55,988 bases of DNA from Rubrolithibacter sp043763625 (lineage in GTDB: Bacteria > Bacteroidota > Bacteroidia > Sphingobacteriales > Sphingobacteriaceae): positions 1 to 55,988 of the forward strand of contig JAYULL010000068.1 of assembly GCA_043763625.1 (NCBI GenBank), written 5' to 3'. Positions 16,517-25,881 of the stretch are shown piece after piece. The notes under the pieces are model-generated. The model was not told where the DNA came from and ran no database searches. It saw only the letters and a list, made by a program, of their open reading frames with translations. Made by a program: the position numbers and the translations under genes. Every line of letters starts with the position of its first letter. Positions within the stretch are counted from its first letter, which is position 1.

Positions 16517-17101
16517 ATGATTAACCACATTGTTAATATTGTTGAATCTAATTGTTTCAAGAAGAGACTAGAAATAATAAATATCAATTATTCGAATGTA
16601 AAACAGGAAAATTTAATTAGAAATGTTTTTTTAGAATTACTTAACAAACAGTTTGAAGAAGAAACTCTAAACTTAAAAGCTTTTATTGAACATCCTAGAA
16701 ATAAATTAGCAAAAGTCGATTTATCAATAATTGATGAAAGTCCTTTAAAGAAGCCCTATCTAATTGAATTTAAATTTCAATACACCAATGATTTTCAAAG
16801 CTTCCTTAACTATAAAGTTTGGATAGAAAAAGACTTTCAAAGAGAGATCAATGATTCGAAAACTGACCTTTTCATTTTAATAATTGCTTGTTGGGATAAG
16901 GAAAGAAAGAAAGCATTTGATGATAAATGGAGGATAACATCTAACCTTAATAGATATCTCTGTTCCGAGAATATTTGGAAAGAAAATGTTCTAATCCATT
17001 TTAAGGATTACATAGATACGGAGCTAATAGACCATGCCATCTATATAGACCAACCGTTTCAAACCACCTATAATTTTTTTATTTTAAGTCGTACAAATTA
17101 G
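16517..17101 (+). CDS. Hypothetical protein, possible PD-(D/E)XK fold
   Basis: 194 residues, Lys- and Asn-rich, AT-rich compared with its neighbours. The segment KVDLSIIDE followed by PYLIEFKFQY has the D...ExK spacing of PD-(D/E)XK nuclease-like folds, and WKENVLIHFKDYID lies near the C-terminus. No signal peptide. It starts 12 bases after aroC but its composition suggests later acquisition. I cannot name a family; the nuclease-fold suggestion is weak. Confidence 0.6.
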   Translation: MINHIVNIVESNCFKKRLEIININYSNVKQENLIRNVFLELLNKQFEEETLNLKAFIEHPRNKLAKVDLSIIDESPLKKPYLIEFKFQYTNDFQSFLNYKVWIEKDFQREINDSKTDLFILIIACWDKERKKAFDDKWRITSNLNRYLCSENIWKENVLIHFKDYIDTELIDHAIYIDQPFQTTYNFFILSRTN

Positions 17102-17109
17102 TCACAAAA

Positions 17110-17988
17110 ATGGATTTTAATTACTTTAAAGCGGCCGCCGTTGCAGCATCGATTTTAATCGCATGTTCGAATTCTTTTGCCCAAGTTAAAACCTTCTCGA
17201 ATAAACAAATTAGTCAATGGGTTTTGGAAAAGTTCCCGACTCACTATTATAAAAAAGCGTACAAAATTTCAACTACCAAAGCTCCGTATTCTAACAAAAT
17301 AATTTTGTATAAAGAAATAGATGAATATGGTGAAGCTGATGGTTTACATGTGGAAATGCAAAAAAATCTAATCTATCCTCACACTATCTACTATTATAAA
17401 AAGGGAATTACCGTTTATAGTGCTTATTATTTTGCAAATTCTAACAAGCCTTATGAAATAATGAATAAAAACCTGCTTGACCAACTCGACGGACCTCAGC
17501 TTAAACGAGAACGGAATAGTGGTGTCATAACTCAAACTATAAAAAACTTTGAGAATGGTGAAGACAAAGCTTTTGGAATGAAAAAAATCGTTGATAAGCT
17601 AACATTCAATGATAACAAATTCTTGGAAGGCGAGTTTTCATGGACGAAAGATTTTAAGGAAAATGGTAGAATTATATATTTTGGCAATGCAAAAAATGGG
17701 ATAATAGAAAACCTAACAGTCAAAAGCACCTTTGGAGATTCTTATGAACATTTTCAGCACTTTTATGTTACAAATTCGGATAGTATAATAGTCCGCGAAG
17801 TACAGGGAGAAACATTAGAAAATATCTACAAAATTTCACATCCCATTCGTCTAACCAATTCAAGAGATATATCTGATAAGGATCAAAATTGCCTCTACTA
17901 TGAGGATATTATAAACATGAAGTTTAAAGGATCGGACACTACTAACTATCTAGAAGTGGTGGTTCGTTTTATGTTAACAGATGAATAA
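17110..17988 (+). CDS. Hypothetical secreted protein
   Basis: 292 residues with an N-terminal signal (FKAAAVAASILIACSNSFAQ). The C in IACSN might also be a lipoprotein site, but the AQ cleavage site is more typical. The rest is Lys/Tyr-rich with alternating polar and hydrophobic residues (FSWTKDFKENGRIIYFGNAK, NGIIENLTV), suggesting beta structure. AT-rich like 16517-17101, 8 bases behind it, and possibly co-transcribed. No family recognised. Confidence 0.65.
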   Translation: MDFNYFKAAAVAASILIACSNSFAQVKTFSNKQISQWVLEKFPTHYYKKAYKISTTKAPYSNKIILYKEIDEYGEADGLHVEMQKNLIYPHTIYYYKKGITVYSAYYFANSNKPYEIMNKNLLDQLDGPQLKRERNSGVITQTIKNFENGEDKAFGMKKIVDKLTFNDNKFLEGEFSWTKDFKENGRIIYFGNAKNGIIENLTVKSTFGDSYEHFQHFYVTNSDSIIVREVQGETLENIYKISHPIRLTNSRDISDKDQNCLYYEDIINMKFKGSDTTNYLEVVVRFMLTDE

Positions 17989-18188
17989 GGCCGTATTATT
18001 TAGGCAAATCTGAGAAATAACCTGAAACACAATATTTCACTTAATTTTCAGTTCTTAGGGATAAGAAAACATTTCAAATATGCATCTTCTATCCCTTTGG
18101 AAACTCCGCGAAATTTTATCAATCAAGCTTTATCGAGTTGTTACCTGGTTTAATCGTTAAAGATTAATTACTCTAAAAGAGCAAAGTC

Positions 18189-18875
18189 ATGCTCAGCCTT
18201 ACTCCTACCGGTGACGGTTCTAACACCATTTACAATTCTGAAGTAGGCGAAAATTATCATTCCAAACACGGGGCTTTACAAGAGAGTAAACATGTTTTTT
18301 TAAATTCAGGACTTGTTCATTATCTGTCTTTACATCCCGGTTCAACTCAAATAAAAATATTAGAAGTTGGCTTTGGCACCGGTTTGAATTTTTTGTTGAG
18401 TGCCGATTATTGCTCTAAAAGTCAAACACACTTAAACTATACAGGCATAGAAGCTTATACCTTGGCAAAGGATCTTTTAGAAAAAACCGGCTATAAACAT
18501 TTTGTAGAGAATTTAATTTGGGAAGAATTTTTGATGACCTATAAAAATGCTTTTTCTAATTACATCCCCCTTAATAAACTATGCAACTACAGGATTGAGC
18601 AAACAGAATTATTAAATTTTGAAACTGAAGAGCGGTTTGATATTTTATATTTCGATGCTTTCGCAGCATCCCGTCAACCCGAAATGTGGACCGAAGAAGC
18701 CTTAGAAAGGTGTTGCCGGCACTTGGAGCCTGGAGGAGTTTTTGTAACTTACGCAATTACAGGCTACCTAAAACGGACAATGAAAAAACTTGGTTTCACG
18801 ATTGAAAAAGCGAAAGGAGCGCCTGGAAAAAGAGAAATGTTGAGAGCAACGAAATTCTGCTCAGAGGAATTTTAA
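18189..18875 (+). CDS. mnmD: tRNA mnm5s2U methyltransferase domain protein
   Basis: Predicted to carry out the final SAM-dependent methylation of nm5s2U34 to mnm5s2U34 in tRNA, like the methyltransferase half of MnmC but without the oxidase half. The 228-residue protein has the SAM motif LEVGFGTGLNFLLS, the acidic motif YTGIEAY, the catalytic region LYFDAFAASRQPEMWTEEAL and the C-terminal KGAPGKREMLRA. The stand-alone form is usual in Bacteroidota. Confidence 0.88.
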   Translation: MLSLTPTGDGSNTIYNSEVGENYHSKHGALQESKHVFLNSGLVHYLSLHPGSTQIKILEVGFGTGLNFLLSADYCSKSQTHLNYTGIEAYTLAKDLLEKTGYKHFVENLIWEEFLMTYKNAFSNYIPLNKLCNYRIEQTELLNFETEERFDILYFDAFAASRQPEMWTEEALERCCRHLEPGGVFVTYAITGYLKRTMKKLGFTIEKAKGAPGKREMLRATKFCSEEF

Positions 18876-18909
18876 AATAATTCTCATATTAGACCTTCAA
18901 ATTTTAAAT

Positions 18910-19314
18910 ATGCTTTTAAAAAGAAACTTTAGCGTTGTTTTAAGTCTTATTGCATTTGTTATTATCGCTTCGGCAGCAAGTTATCCGCAACAGGAGGAAC
19001 ATCCTAAGCCTACAAATCTTAAGGTACTTTCAAAAAAAATATCTCACAATGATTTAGAGAAAACAATGAAGGGTTGGAACAAGGCTTTGGGCGTGAAATG
19101 CAATCATTGCCATGCAAAGCGAACCGATGATCCCAAAAAGCTTGACTTTGCAAGCGACGAAAAACCGGAAAAAGACATGGCTCGTTCAATGTATAAAATG
19201 ACCATGAAGTTAAACAGGAAATACTTTAGCGACGAAAAGGAACACGAAGGTAAAGCTACTTTAGCTGTAAATTGCAATACTTGCCATCGCGGCCACGACG
19301 AGCCGGAAGAGTAA
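18910..19314 (+). CDS. Small dihaem c-type cytochrome
   Basis: 134 residues. The signal peptide is residues 1-25 (VVLSLIAFVIIASAAS). Two haem c sites, CNHCH and CNTCH, the second followed by RGHDEPEE. The arrangement matches short Bacteroidota proteins of the photosynthetic reaction-centre cytochrome c subunit family; no photosynthesis is implied. It probably carries electrons in the periplasm. A clean terminator follows. Confidence 0.85.
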   Translation: MLLKRNFSVVLSLIAFVIIASAASYPQQEEHPKPTNLKVLSKKISHNDLEKTMKGWNKALGVKCNHCHAKRTDDPKKLDFASDEKPEKDMARSMYKMTMKLNRKYFSDEKEHEGKATLAVNCNTCHRGHDEPEE

Positions 19315-19322
19315 TTTTATTG

Positions 19323-19355
19323 AAAATCCCGGTGGTAATATTATCGGGATTTTTC
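19323..19355 (+). terminator. Terminator after the dihaem cytochrome
   Basis: AAAATCCCG (19323-19331) pairs with CGGGATTTT (19345-19353) and is followed by T's. It lies 9 bases after the stop codon. Confidence 0.8.
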
Positions 19356-19477
19356 GCCTTTGCCGGTCCAACTCTCGTATAACTACTTTCTCGCTTAATT
19401 ATACATCTTATAAATCCCGAATTTCTCGTTCAAACTTTTAATCCCTTATGGAGGTTATAAGCGTTAAAGAATTTTGC

Positions 19478-21115
19478 ATGTATTCAACTGTTAAGATAGC
19501 CAACCCTAAAATAATTTTCAATTCAATCGCGGTGTTAATTGTTGCTGTCGGCTTTGCCGGATGTAAACAAAAACCTCAAACCGCCGGACCGCAACCTAAA
19601 CTAGACAGCTTATCTGTTATTAATTATTTTAAGTCTGACCCGCAACTTAAGGGAGATTTGGTATGGGCAAAACAATTTTACTACGAACACGGCTATGAAT
19701 TAGGCTGGTTCAAAGACCACAAGCCTCTTGCTCAGGTGAATAAATTACTGACAGTAATTAAAAAGGCGGGAGAAGAAGGCTTGAATCCGGAAACCTATAA
19801 GGTACGAGATTTCGACAAACTTTTTAAAGAACTCGAAGCAGCAAAAAAAGATACAGCAGAAAGAAACAAGTTGGAAAAAGAAATTGACCTCTCACTTTCC
19901 GGCACCTACTTTAAGTGGGCATCCGATTATTATCGCGGTATCGTAATTCCCAAAGAAAATCGGGACGTTGAGTGGGACGTAAAACGAAATAAAATTAAGC
20001 TGCACAAAGCATTACTGTCGGTTTTAGGTACGAGAGATAGTAAATATCCGTACGCCGAATTTAAACCTTTGCATCCGGAATATGAACGATTGAGACTGGC
20101 ACTGGCAAAGTACCGAGAAATAGCTGCCGCGGGTGGATGGCCCAAATTACCGGAAACCGGCTTAAAACCTAACGATAATTCCGCTTCCGTTGCAGCACTT
20201 AGAAAGCGACTGGCGGTAGAGGGTCAAGCTAATGTTTACAACGATACCTTGGTTGCAGCAGTTAAAAACTTCCAAGAACAAAATGGACTTAAGCCTACGG
20301 GTAAGGTAAGCGCTGAAACAGCAAAACTCCTTAATATTCCTGTTCAACAACGCATAAAACAAATAATTATCAACATGGAGCGCTGGCGGTGGATTCCGAA
20401 GGATTTTGGCCAAGACTTTTTTATGGTAAACATTCCGGAATATACGTTAAGAGTATACGAAAAAGGAAAGCAAGCGATGAAAATGAAGGTGATTGTAGGA
20501 AAAACAATGAACTCCACCCCCATCTTCAGCGACATGCTGGAATATGTAGTTTTAGCACCCTACTGGAACGTGCCATTTAATATCGTTAAAGAAGAATATG
20601 CGGAGAAGTTCTCGAATGATCCTTCTTTGGTTGAACAATTGAATATGGAAGTGATTGACAATAACGAAAACCCTGTTGATCCGGCTTCTATTGACTGGAC
20701 TTCTCTGGATGAATCATCTTTTAAATACATTTTAAGAAAAAAACCCGGACCAAAAAATGATTTAGGTAATGTTAAATTCATATTCCCGAATAAAAACAAT
20801 GTCTATCTCCATGACACTCCTCACGACGAACTTTTTACTCAAGAAAAACGAGGTTTCAGTCACGGATGTGTGCGAGTAGAAAAGCCGGTGGAATTGGCTG
20901 AATACCTGTTAAGAAAAATACCGGGATGGAACAGAAGCCAAATAATGAGCACCATAGCGTTGAACGAAGAAAAATTTGTGGCTTTGAAACAAAAAATACC
21001 GGTTTACCTAGTTTACTTTACCGCATGGGCAGATGATGCCGGAAATGTGCACTTCCGAGAGGATATCTACGGCCATGATCAAGGTCTAATTAATAAATAC
21101 TTTGCAAAGTTATAA
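19478..21115 (+). CDS. L,D-transpeptidase (YcbB/LdtD-like lipoprotein)
   Basis: Peptidoglycan 3-3 cross-linking or protein-anchoring enzyme. The ATG at 19478 (MYSTVKIANPK) gives a lipoprotein signal with lipobox VGFAGC; the upstream ATG at 19448 would add ten residues before it. Domains: YcbB-like N-terminal scaffold (about 50-200), peptidoglycan-binding repeat (DTLVAAVKNFQEQNGLKPTG, about 245-280), YkuD catalytic domain with HDTP, FSHGCVRVEKP and the nucleophilic Cys. The final enzyme has 545 residues, the usual size. It acts in the periplasm. Confidence 0.93.
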   Translation: MYSTVKIANPKIIFNSIAVLIVAVGFAGCKQKPQTAGPQPKLDSLSVINYFKSDPQLKGDLVWAKQFYYEHGYELGWFKDHKPLAQVNKLLTVIKKAGEEGLNPETYKVRDFDKLFKELEAAKKDTAERNKLEKEIDLSLSGTYFKWASDYYRGIVIPKENRDVEWDVKRNKIKLHKALLSVLGTRDSKYPYAEFKPLHPEYERLRLALAKYREIAAAGGWPKLPETGLKPNDNSASVAALRKRLAVEGQANVYNDTLVAAVKNFQEQNGLKPTGKVSAETAKLLNIPVQQRIKQIIINMERWRWIPKDFGQDFFMVNIPEYTLRVYEKGKQAMKMKVIVGKTMNSTPIFSDMLEYVVLAPYWNVPFNIVKEEYAEKFSNDPSLVEQLNMEVIDNNENPVDPASIDWTSLDESSFKYILRKKPGPKNDLGNVKFIFPNKNNVYLHDTPHDELFTQEKRGFSHGCVRVEKPVELAEYLLRKIPGWNRSQIMSTIALNEEKFVALKQKIPVYLVYFTAWADDAGNVHFREDIYGHDQGLINKYFAKL

Positions 21116-21268
21116 CTTGTGTCAAGTGGGAGATTGTAGTCCAGCCATTAAATTCTTACTTAGCGGAAAACCAATCTATAGTAGCACAGAGCCGCCGGTA
21201 AGAGAGGCCTGTAGAACCGGGAGCCTTATATTCTAAACTAATAATTCCAGATCTTACAACAAAGTCTG

Positions 21269-21619
21269 ATGGCTTATAACGAAGAATTAACTGCTCGTAT
21301 CAGGAACGCTCTATCCCGGGTTGCACAAGTCGAAGAAAAAAAGATGTTTCGTGGAGTAGCATTTATGATTAACGGAAAAATGCTTGTGACCGCAGGCGAC
21401 GATGAAATTATGGTTAGGGTAAATCCGGAAATTCATGAGCAAGTTCTTAAAAATTATGACTGCCGCTCAATGATCATGAAAGGTAAAGAGCTTAAAGGTT
21501 ACGTTGTTTTTAAAGAAACAGAGCTTGACCTTGACAGGTTGAATTACTTCGTCAATCTCGCTTTAGATTTTAACCCGAAAGCAAAAGCTTCAAAAAAGCG
21601 AAAAGAGAAGAACGTGTAA
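21269..21619 (+). CDS. TfoX/Sxy N-terminal domain protein
   Basis: 116 residues matching only the TfoX N-terminal domain: KKMFRGVAFMINGKMLVTAG, MVRVNPE, MKGKELKGYVVF. A basic tail (SKKRKEKN) follows. Full-length Sxy of gamma-proteobacteria controls competence, but single-domain versions are widespread and uncharacterised; a role in DNA uptake should not be assumed. It converges on agmatine deiminase with 6 bases between the stops. Confidence 0.88.
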   Translation: MAYNEELTARIRNALSRVAQVEEKKMFRGVAFMINGKMLVTAGDDEIMVRVNPEIHEQVLKNYDCRSMIMKGKELKGYVVFKETELDLDRLNYFVNLALDFNPKAKASKKRKEKNV

Positions 21620-21625
21620 CGTTTA

Positions 21626-22708
21626 CTAAACCTTTGGCTCCTGTTGGCTCAGGCAATGAAAGCTTCCCAAACCCCAAATAATATCTGTAGAATCTAACCC
21701 GACTACTTCCCTTTCCGGGTGATATCGGGAAATAATTTCTAAAGCTTTTTCATCTTTATCGCAATGATAGGTAGGAACAATAACGTACTTGTTGCTGATG
21801 TAGTAATTAGCATAAGAAGCGGGTAATCGAGTATCTTGGTAAATAACAGGATCCGGCATCGGCAACTCCACAACGTTTAATTGCTTGCCGTTAAGTAAGC
21901 GCATTTTGCCGAGTTCCTTTAAATTATCCTGAAGTAATTGATAGTTTTCATCGTTAATGTCAGTTTCAATCACACAAAATACTGTGTCTTCATTTACAAA
22001 ACGAATAGTATCGTCAATGTGCCCGTCTGTGTCGTCACCTACGATCCCTTCATTTACCCAAAGCACTTGATCAATTCCGTAATAATCGCTTAAATACTTT
22101 TCTACCTGCTGTTGGTTTAGCTCGGGGTTCCGGTTTTCATTTAACAAACAGCAAGTTGAAGTCAAAAGGGTTCCTTTACCGTTAAACTCCACCGAGCCGC
22201 CCTCCATAATAATTCCGGGATTAAAAACAGGAATATTAAACTGCTTTGCGATTAGAGTTGGGATAACATCATCTAAATCAAAGGGAGGATATTTGCCGCC
22301 CCAAGCACTAAATCCCCAATCGACTATTACTTTTTTAATTTCTGCTGCCGAATTAATTAGAAATGCCGGACCGTGATCGCGGCACCAAGCATCATTTGTG
22401 GGGTGGAAATAGAATTCAATATTATTTAGATCGGCGCCGGCTTCGGTAATATATTTTAATGCGAAATTTTTTAATTGCTCATCTGATACATTAATTCTAA
22501 CCTTCTCGCTCTCGGCTAACAGCTTTATAAATTGACAGTAAACAGGATATATTGAATTAATTTTTCCCGGCCAACTTGCTTCCTTATGGGGCCAACTTAA
22601 CCAAGTAGCCTCGTGTGGTTCCCATTCGGCCGGAAAGCGGTAACCAAGTTGTTTGGGAGGAGAGTCGGGGAATCCGAGAAGTCCGGAAATTGAGTGTTGG
22701 TTAGCCAT
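21626..22708 (-). CDS. aguA: Agmatine deiminase
   Basis: Hydrolyses agmatine to N-carbamoylputrescine. The 360-residue protein has TWLSWPHKEASWPGK, NDAWCRDHGPAFLI, DWGFSAWGGKYPPFDLDD, MEGGSVEFNGKGTLLT, GDDTDGHIDDTIRF, and the C-terminal catalytic Cys in GSFHCLSQQE. Plant and bacterial agmatine deiminases share these. It follows the amidase gene by 23 bases on the same strand, giving the second-last and last steps from agmatine to putrescine. Arginine decarboxylase is not in the window. Confidence 0.95.
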   Translation of the reverse strand: MANQHSISGLLGFPDSPPKQLGYRFPAEWEPHEATWLSWPHKEASWPGKINSIYPVYCQFIKLLAESEKVRINVSDEQLKNFALKYITEAGADLNNIEFYFHPTNDAWCRDHGPAFLINSAAEIKKVIVDWGFSAWGGKYPPFDLDDVIPTLIAKQFNIPVFNPGIIMEGGSVEFNGKGTLLTSTCCLLNENRNPELNQQQVEKYLSDYYGIDQVLWVNEGIVGDDTDGHIDDTIRFVNEDTVFCVIETDINDENYQLLQDNLKELGKMRLLNGKQLNVVELPMPDPVIYQDTRLPASYANYYISNKYVIVPTYHCDKDEKALEIISRYHPEREVVGLDSTDIIWGLGSFHCLSQQEPKV

Positions 22709-22731
22709 TATAAAGTTTGGGACGTCGCCTA

Positions 22732-23604
22732 TTATTCTTCGTCGATGAAACGTTTAGTAATTTGGGAGTAAGAATCAATTCTTCTGTCTCTCAGAAAGGG
22801 CCAATGTGTGCGGTAACTGTCGGTTTTCTCCAAATCAACTTCTTGAACGATAACTTCTTCTTCATCGTGGGAAGCTTGGTACATAATCGTACCAAAAGGA
22901 TTTGCAACAAATGATCCGCCCCAAAATTTTACTCCCGCTTCTTCACCTACTCTGTTAACACTAACTACATGCACTCCATTTGCAACTGCATGACTGCGTT
23001 GAATAGTTTGCCAAGCGCTATATTGTTCTGCGTTTGTACCTTCATCCTGTTGAAGGGCCCAACCAATCGCAGTGGGGTAAAACAAAATCTCTGCTCCCAT
23101 CAAAGAAGTAATACGTGCTGCTTCCGGGTACCATTGATCCCAGCAAATTAAAACTCCGAGTGTTGCATACTTGGTTTTAAAAACTTTATACCCCAAATCA
23201 CCGGGAGTAAAATAGAATTTCTCATAAAAGCCCGGATCGTCCGGAATATGCATTTTCCGGTACTTTCCTAAATACTCACCGTCGGCATCTAAAACAGCAG
23301 TTGTATTATGATAAATTCCTTGAGTTCGTTTTTCGAATAGCGAAGCTATAATTACTACGTTTAACTCTTTCGCCACCTCGCTAAGGGCATTAGTAGAAGG
23401 TCCCGGAATTGCCTCCGACAACGAAAAATTATGATAATCCTCTTCGTCGCAAAAATAAAGCGAGGTAAAAAGTTCTTGAAGACACACTATTTGCGCCCCT
23501 TTTTCGGCAGCATCTCGAACTTTAGCGATTGCTTTCGCCAAATTTTGAGTTTTATCTTTAGTGCAACTCATCTGCACTAATCCCACTTTAACTTTGTGTT
23601 CCAT
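22732..23604 (-). CDS. aguB: N-carbamoylputrescine amidase
   Basis: A nitrilase-superfamily enzyme that releases putrescine, CO2 and ammonia from N-carbamoylputrescine. Catalytic triad: Glu in CLQELF, Lys in YRKMHIPDD, Cys in GVLICWDQWYPE. FWGGSFVANPFG is also typical. The ATG at 23604 (MEHKVKVGLVQMSC) is chosen over the frame's 23631 because family members begin here. 290 residues. First gene of the two-gene polyamine unit with agmatine deiminase. Confidence 0.95.
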   Translation of the reverse strand: MEHKVKVGLVQMSCTKDKTQNLAKAIAKVRDAAEKGAQIVCLQELFTSLYFCDEEDYHNFSLSEAIPGPSTNALSEVAKELNVVIIASLFEKRTQGIYHNTTAVLDADGEYLGKYRKMHIPDDPGFYEKFYFTPGDLGYKVFKTKYATLGVLICWDQWYPEAARITSLMGAEILFYPTAIGWALQQDEGTNAEQYSAWQTIQRSHAVANGVHVVSVNRVGEEAGVKFWGGSFVANPFGTIMYQASHDEEEVIVQEVDLEKTDSYRTHWPFLRDRRIDSYSQITKRFIDEE

Positions 23605-23726
23605 CACCCGGTACGTTTTTAAACGGTGCAAAAATAAACCAATCGGTTTAAATAGGATTATATTATTTTAATTCCTAAAAACTAAAATTTAATAGCCATA
23701 ATGTATTTACTCATCACTTTAAATTT

Positions 23727-23734
23727 TAGTTTTG
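23727..23734 (+). promoter_or_regulatory. -7 box TAGTTTTG before cmoA
   Basis: Fits TAnnTTTG and ends 17 bases before the ATG at 23752. It supports that start over the upstream ATG at 23701. No clear -33 TTTG. Confidence 0.45.
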
Positions 23735-23751
23735 TGACCATAAATCCCGTT

Positions 23752-24501
23752 ATGTCAATTGAAGATAAACCGAAACCTACCGACGAAGTTTTTAAAGAAG
23801 ATATAAGTAAGCCTTTCGATTTTAAATTCGGCAGCAAGGTGGCCAACGTTTTTGACGATATGGTTAACCGCTCTGTACCATTCTACGGAGAAATCCAACG
23901 AATGGTAGCAGAATTAGCTGCAGATCATGCTCAACAGGGAACAGATGTATATGATTTAGGTTGTTCTACCGGAACCACTTTAATCGGTATGGATACGTTA
24001 GTGACCGAGAATATCCGTTTCATCGGAGTAGATGATTCCATTGAGATGCTCGAAAAATGCGAACAGAAACTTAAAGAAGCCGGACTATCAAGACCATTCG
24101 ACTTACAGGTAGCAGATCTGCAGAAAAACGTTAACATACAAAATGCATCCGTTGTTGTATTATGCTTAACACTTCAATTTATACGCCCGATTTTTAGAGA
24201 AAAACTTTTAAAATCCATTGTAGACGGACTTGTTCCGGGAGGAGTACTGATTTTGGTAGAAAAAATTCTTGCAGAAGACAGTACTTTTAACCGTGATTTT
24301 ATAAAATATTATTACGATTACAAACGACGCAAAAATTACAGCGACATGGAAATTTCTCAAAAAAGAGAAGCATTAGAAAACGTGTTAATACCTTATAAAT
24401 TAAGCGAGGATATTTTAATGCTTCGAGAAGCAGGCCTTGAAAATTGCGAGGTCTTCTTTAAATGGTACAATTTTGCCGGAATTATAGCTGTAAAAAAATA
24501 A
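23752..24501 (+). CDS. cmoA: Carboxy-S-adenosylmethionine synthase
   Basis: Makes carboxy-SAM from SAM and prephenate for wobble-uridine modification (cmo5U34) in tRNA. 249 residues beginning MSIEDKPKPTDEVFKEDI, then FDFKFGSKVANVFDDMVNRSVPFYGEIQRM, SAM motif VYDLGCSTGTTL, GVDDSIEMLEKC, LTLQFIRP, GGVLILVEKI and KRRKNYSDMEISQKREALENV. Upstream residues in the frame (from 23701) lie across the presumed promoter and are rejected. Its usual partner CmoB is not in the window. It uses prephenate, also made by the aromatic block here. Confidence 0.93.
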   Translation: MSIEDKPKPTDEVFKEDISKPFDFKFGSKVANVFDDMVNRSVPFYGEIQRMVAELAADHAQQGTDVYDLGCSTGTTLIGMDTLVTENIRFIGVDDSIEMLEKCEQKLKEAGLSRPFDLQVADLQKNVNIQNASVVVLCLTLQFIRPIFREKLLKSIVDGLVPGGVLILVEKILAEDSTFNRDFIKYYYDYKRRKNYSDMEISQKREALENVLIPYKLSEDILMLREAGLENCEVFFKWYNFAGIIAVKK

Positions 24502-24502
24502 C

Positions 24503-25225
24503 ATGATATCAATCGGTAATTTCTTTTTCAAATACAGAAACTTTCTGTTCATTTTTTTATATCTCCTTCTATTTGTTCCTTCTCCGAAACTATTTAACGC
24601 AAATACCTTCGGAGAATATTATTACCTAATCCCCATAATACTCGGGTTAGCCATAACTTTTTCAGGGCAATTAATTCGCGGGCTAACAATCGGTTTAGCC
24701 TACATTGTACGCGGAGGTAAAGATAAAAAGGTGTACGCAGAGAACTTAGTAACTGAAGGTGTATTTAACCACTGCCGAAATCCGCTGTATGTCGGTAATA
24801 TTTTAATGCTTTTGGGAGTTGGGGTTTTATCGAACTCTTTAATTTATGTATTGATCATAATGCCTCTGTTTCTATTTATCTATCAAGCGATAGTTTTAGC
24901 GGAAGAAAACTTTTTGAGAAATAAATTCGGGGAACAGTTTAACGTTTATTGCAACAGAGTAAGCCGATGGCTGATTAATTTAAGGGGGTTGGGAAAAACT
25001 TTTGGAACCATGCGCTTTAATGCGAGACGCTGGATATTGAAAGAGTATAATACTCAATATGTTTGGATTGCCGGTATTATACTTATTCTGTTTTTAGAAT
25101 ATCCGCAATTAACAAATTATAATGAGGAGAAACGCAACACTATACTTGCCATTCTTTTAACGCTGGTAACTGTCTATTATTTATCCGTAAGATATCTTAA
25201 AAAATCGAAAAAACTTTCTGAGTAG
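24503..25225 (+). CDS. Isoprenylcysteine/phospholipid methyltransferase-family membrane protein
   Basis: 240 residues with about five to six membrane spans (FLFIFLYLLLFVPS, YYLIPIILGLAITFSG, NSLIYVLIIMPLFLFIY, WIAGIILILFLEY). The motif FNHCRNPLYVGNILMLLGVG followed by the acidic LAEENFLRNKFGEQFNVYCNRV is the SAM-binding signature of the ICMT/PEMT methyltransferase fold. Substrate unknown: isoprenoid, phospholipid or small lipid. It starts 1 base after cmoA, so probably the same operon. Confidence 0.85.
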   Translation: MISIGNFFFKYRNFLFIFLYLLLFVPSPKLFNANTFGEYYYLIPIILGLAITFSGQLIRGLTIGLAYIVRGGKDKKVYAENLVTEGVFNHCRNPLYVGNILMLLGVGVLSNSLIYVLIIMPLFLFIYQAIVLAEENFLRNKFGEQFNVYCNRVSRWLINLRGLGKTFGTMRFNARRWILKEYNTQYVWIAGIILILFLEYPQLTNYNEEKRNTILAILLTLVTVYYLSVRYLKKSKKLSE

Positions 25226-25268
25226 CAAATAGTTTACCGGGTTAAGACCACCTCTTCTATCCGAAAAC

Positions 25269-25679
25269 TTACTCCAGTGCCTTAAACATAATAGGGATAG
25301 TATATTTTACTCTAACTCTATTTCCGTTATGTTCTCCCGGAATCTATAACGGTGTTTTCTTTAAAACTCGTATCGCTTCTTCATCATCCACAACCTAGTC
25401 GTCGTAAAATCTCAAATCCTGTTAGGCTTCCGTCTTTCTCGATTATGTGTTATAACCTCCCGGGGTTACTTTTGCAAAGGGCATATGGTGCTTAAATGAT
25501 TGGTTCGATTCAAAATTTAAAAACTGAACAAAAGAATAAAGACAACGCGGGAAGCGATTTACAACGTTTTTGAAAGAGTTTGAATATAAGTTTGTTCTTA
25601 GCTCATAAGCGCCGTACGCTTTGTTTCGGTTTGCAAATATAAGTCGAGCCAATCGCCGCGATAATATCAAATTTAGCAC
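25269..25679 (-). pseudogene. Decayed tonB (energy transducer) gene
   Basis: The N-terminal relic at 25679 reads RLIFANRNKAYGAYELR, the hallmark cytoplasmic start of Bacteroidota TonB proteins. Downstream, in other frames, HIIEKDGSLTGFEILRRLG and then VDDEEAIRVLKKTP, IPGEHNGNRVRVKYTIPIMF match the TonB C-terminal domain, ending at 25269. Frameshifts, an in-frame TAG and loss of nearly all of the linker show it is dead. No intact TonB-dependent receptor lies nearby. Confidence 0.85.
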
Positions 25680-25843
25680 TAAACATAATAATGGTTTTCT
25701 ACTAAGACGTTTCTATATCACAATTCCATAATCAGCATATCCATCGTCTAAAGCAAAAAAGGAAAACAATTCTCAATTTTCATTTTTTTACGCATTTTTT
25801 CGTTTTTCTAATAAATTTTGCAAATATTTGAAGGATAAAAGTT

Positions 25844-25851
25844 TATTTTTG
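25844..25851 (+). promoter_or_regulatory. -7 box TATTTTTG before glutamine synthetase
   Basis: Fits TAnnTTTG 30 bases before the ATG, giving a leader of about 25 bases. TTG triplets upstream are not at ideal spacing. Confidence 0.5.
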
Positions 25852-25881
25852 CACAAAAAACAATAGAAATTAACAAAAAAT

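Noticed and set aside
18910..19314. Photosynthetic role for the dihaem cytochrome
   Set aside because: The family name comes from homology; the short form lacks tetrahaem features and no photosynthesis genes are present.
21269..21619. Competence regulator function for the TfoX-like protein
   Set aside because: Only the N-terminal domain is present and no competence genes are nearby.
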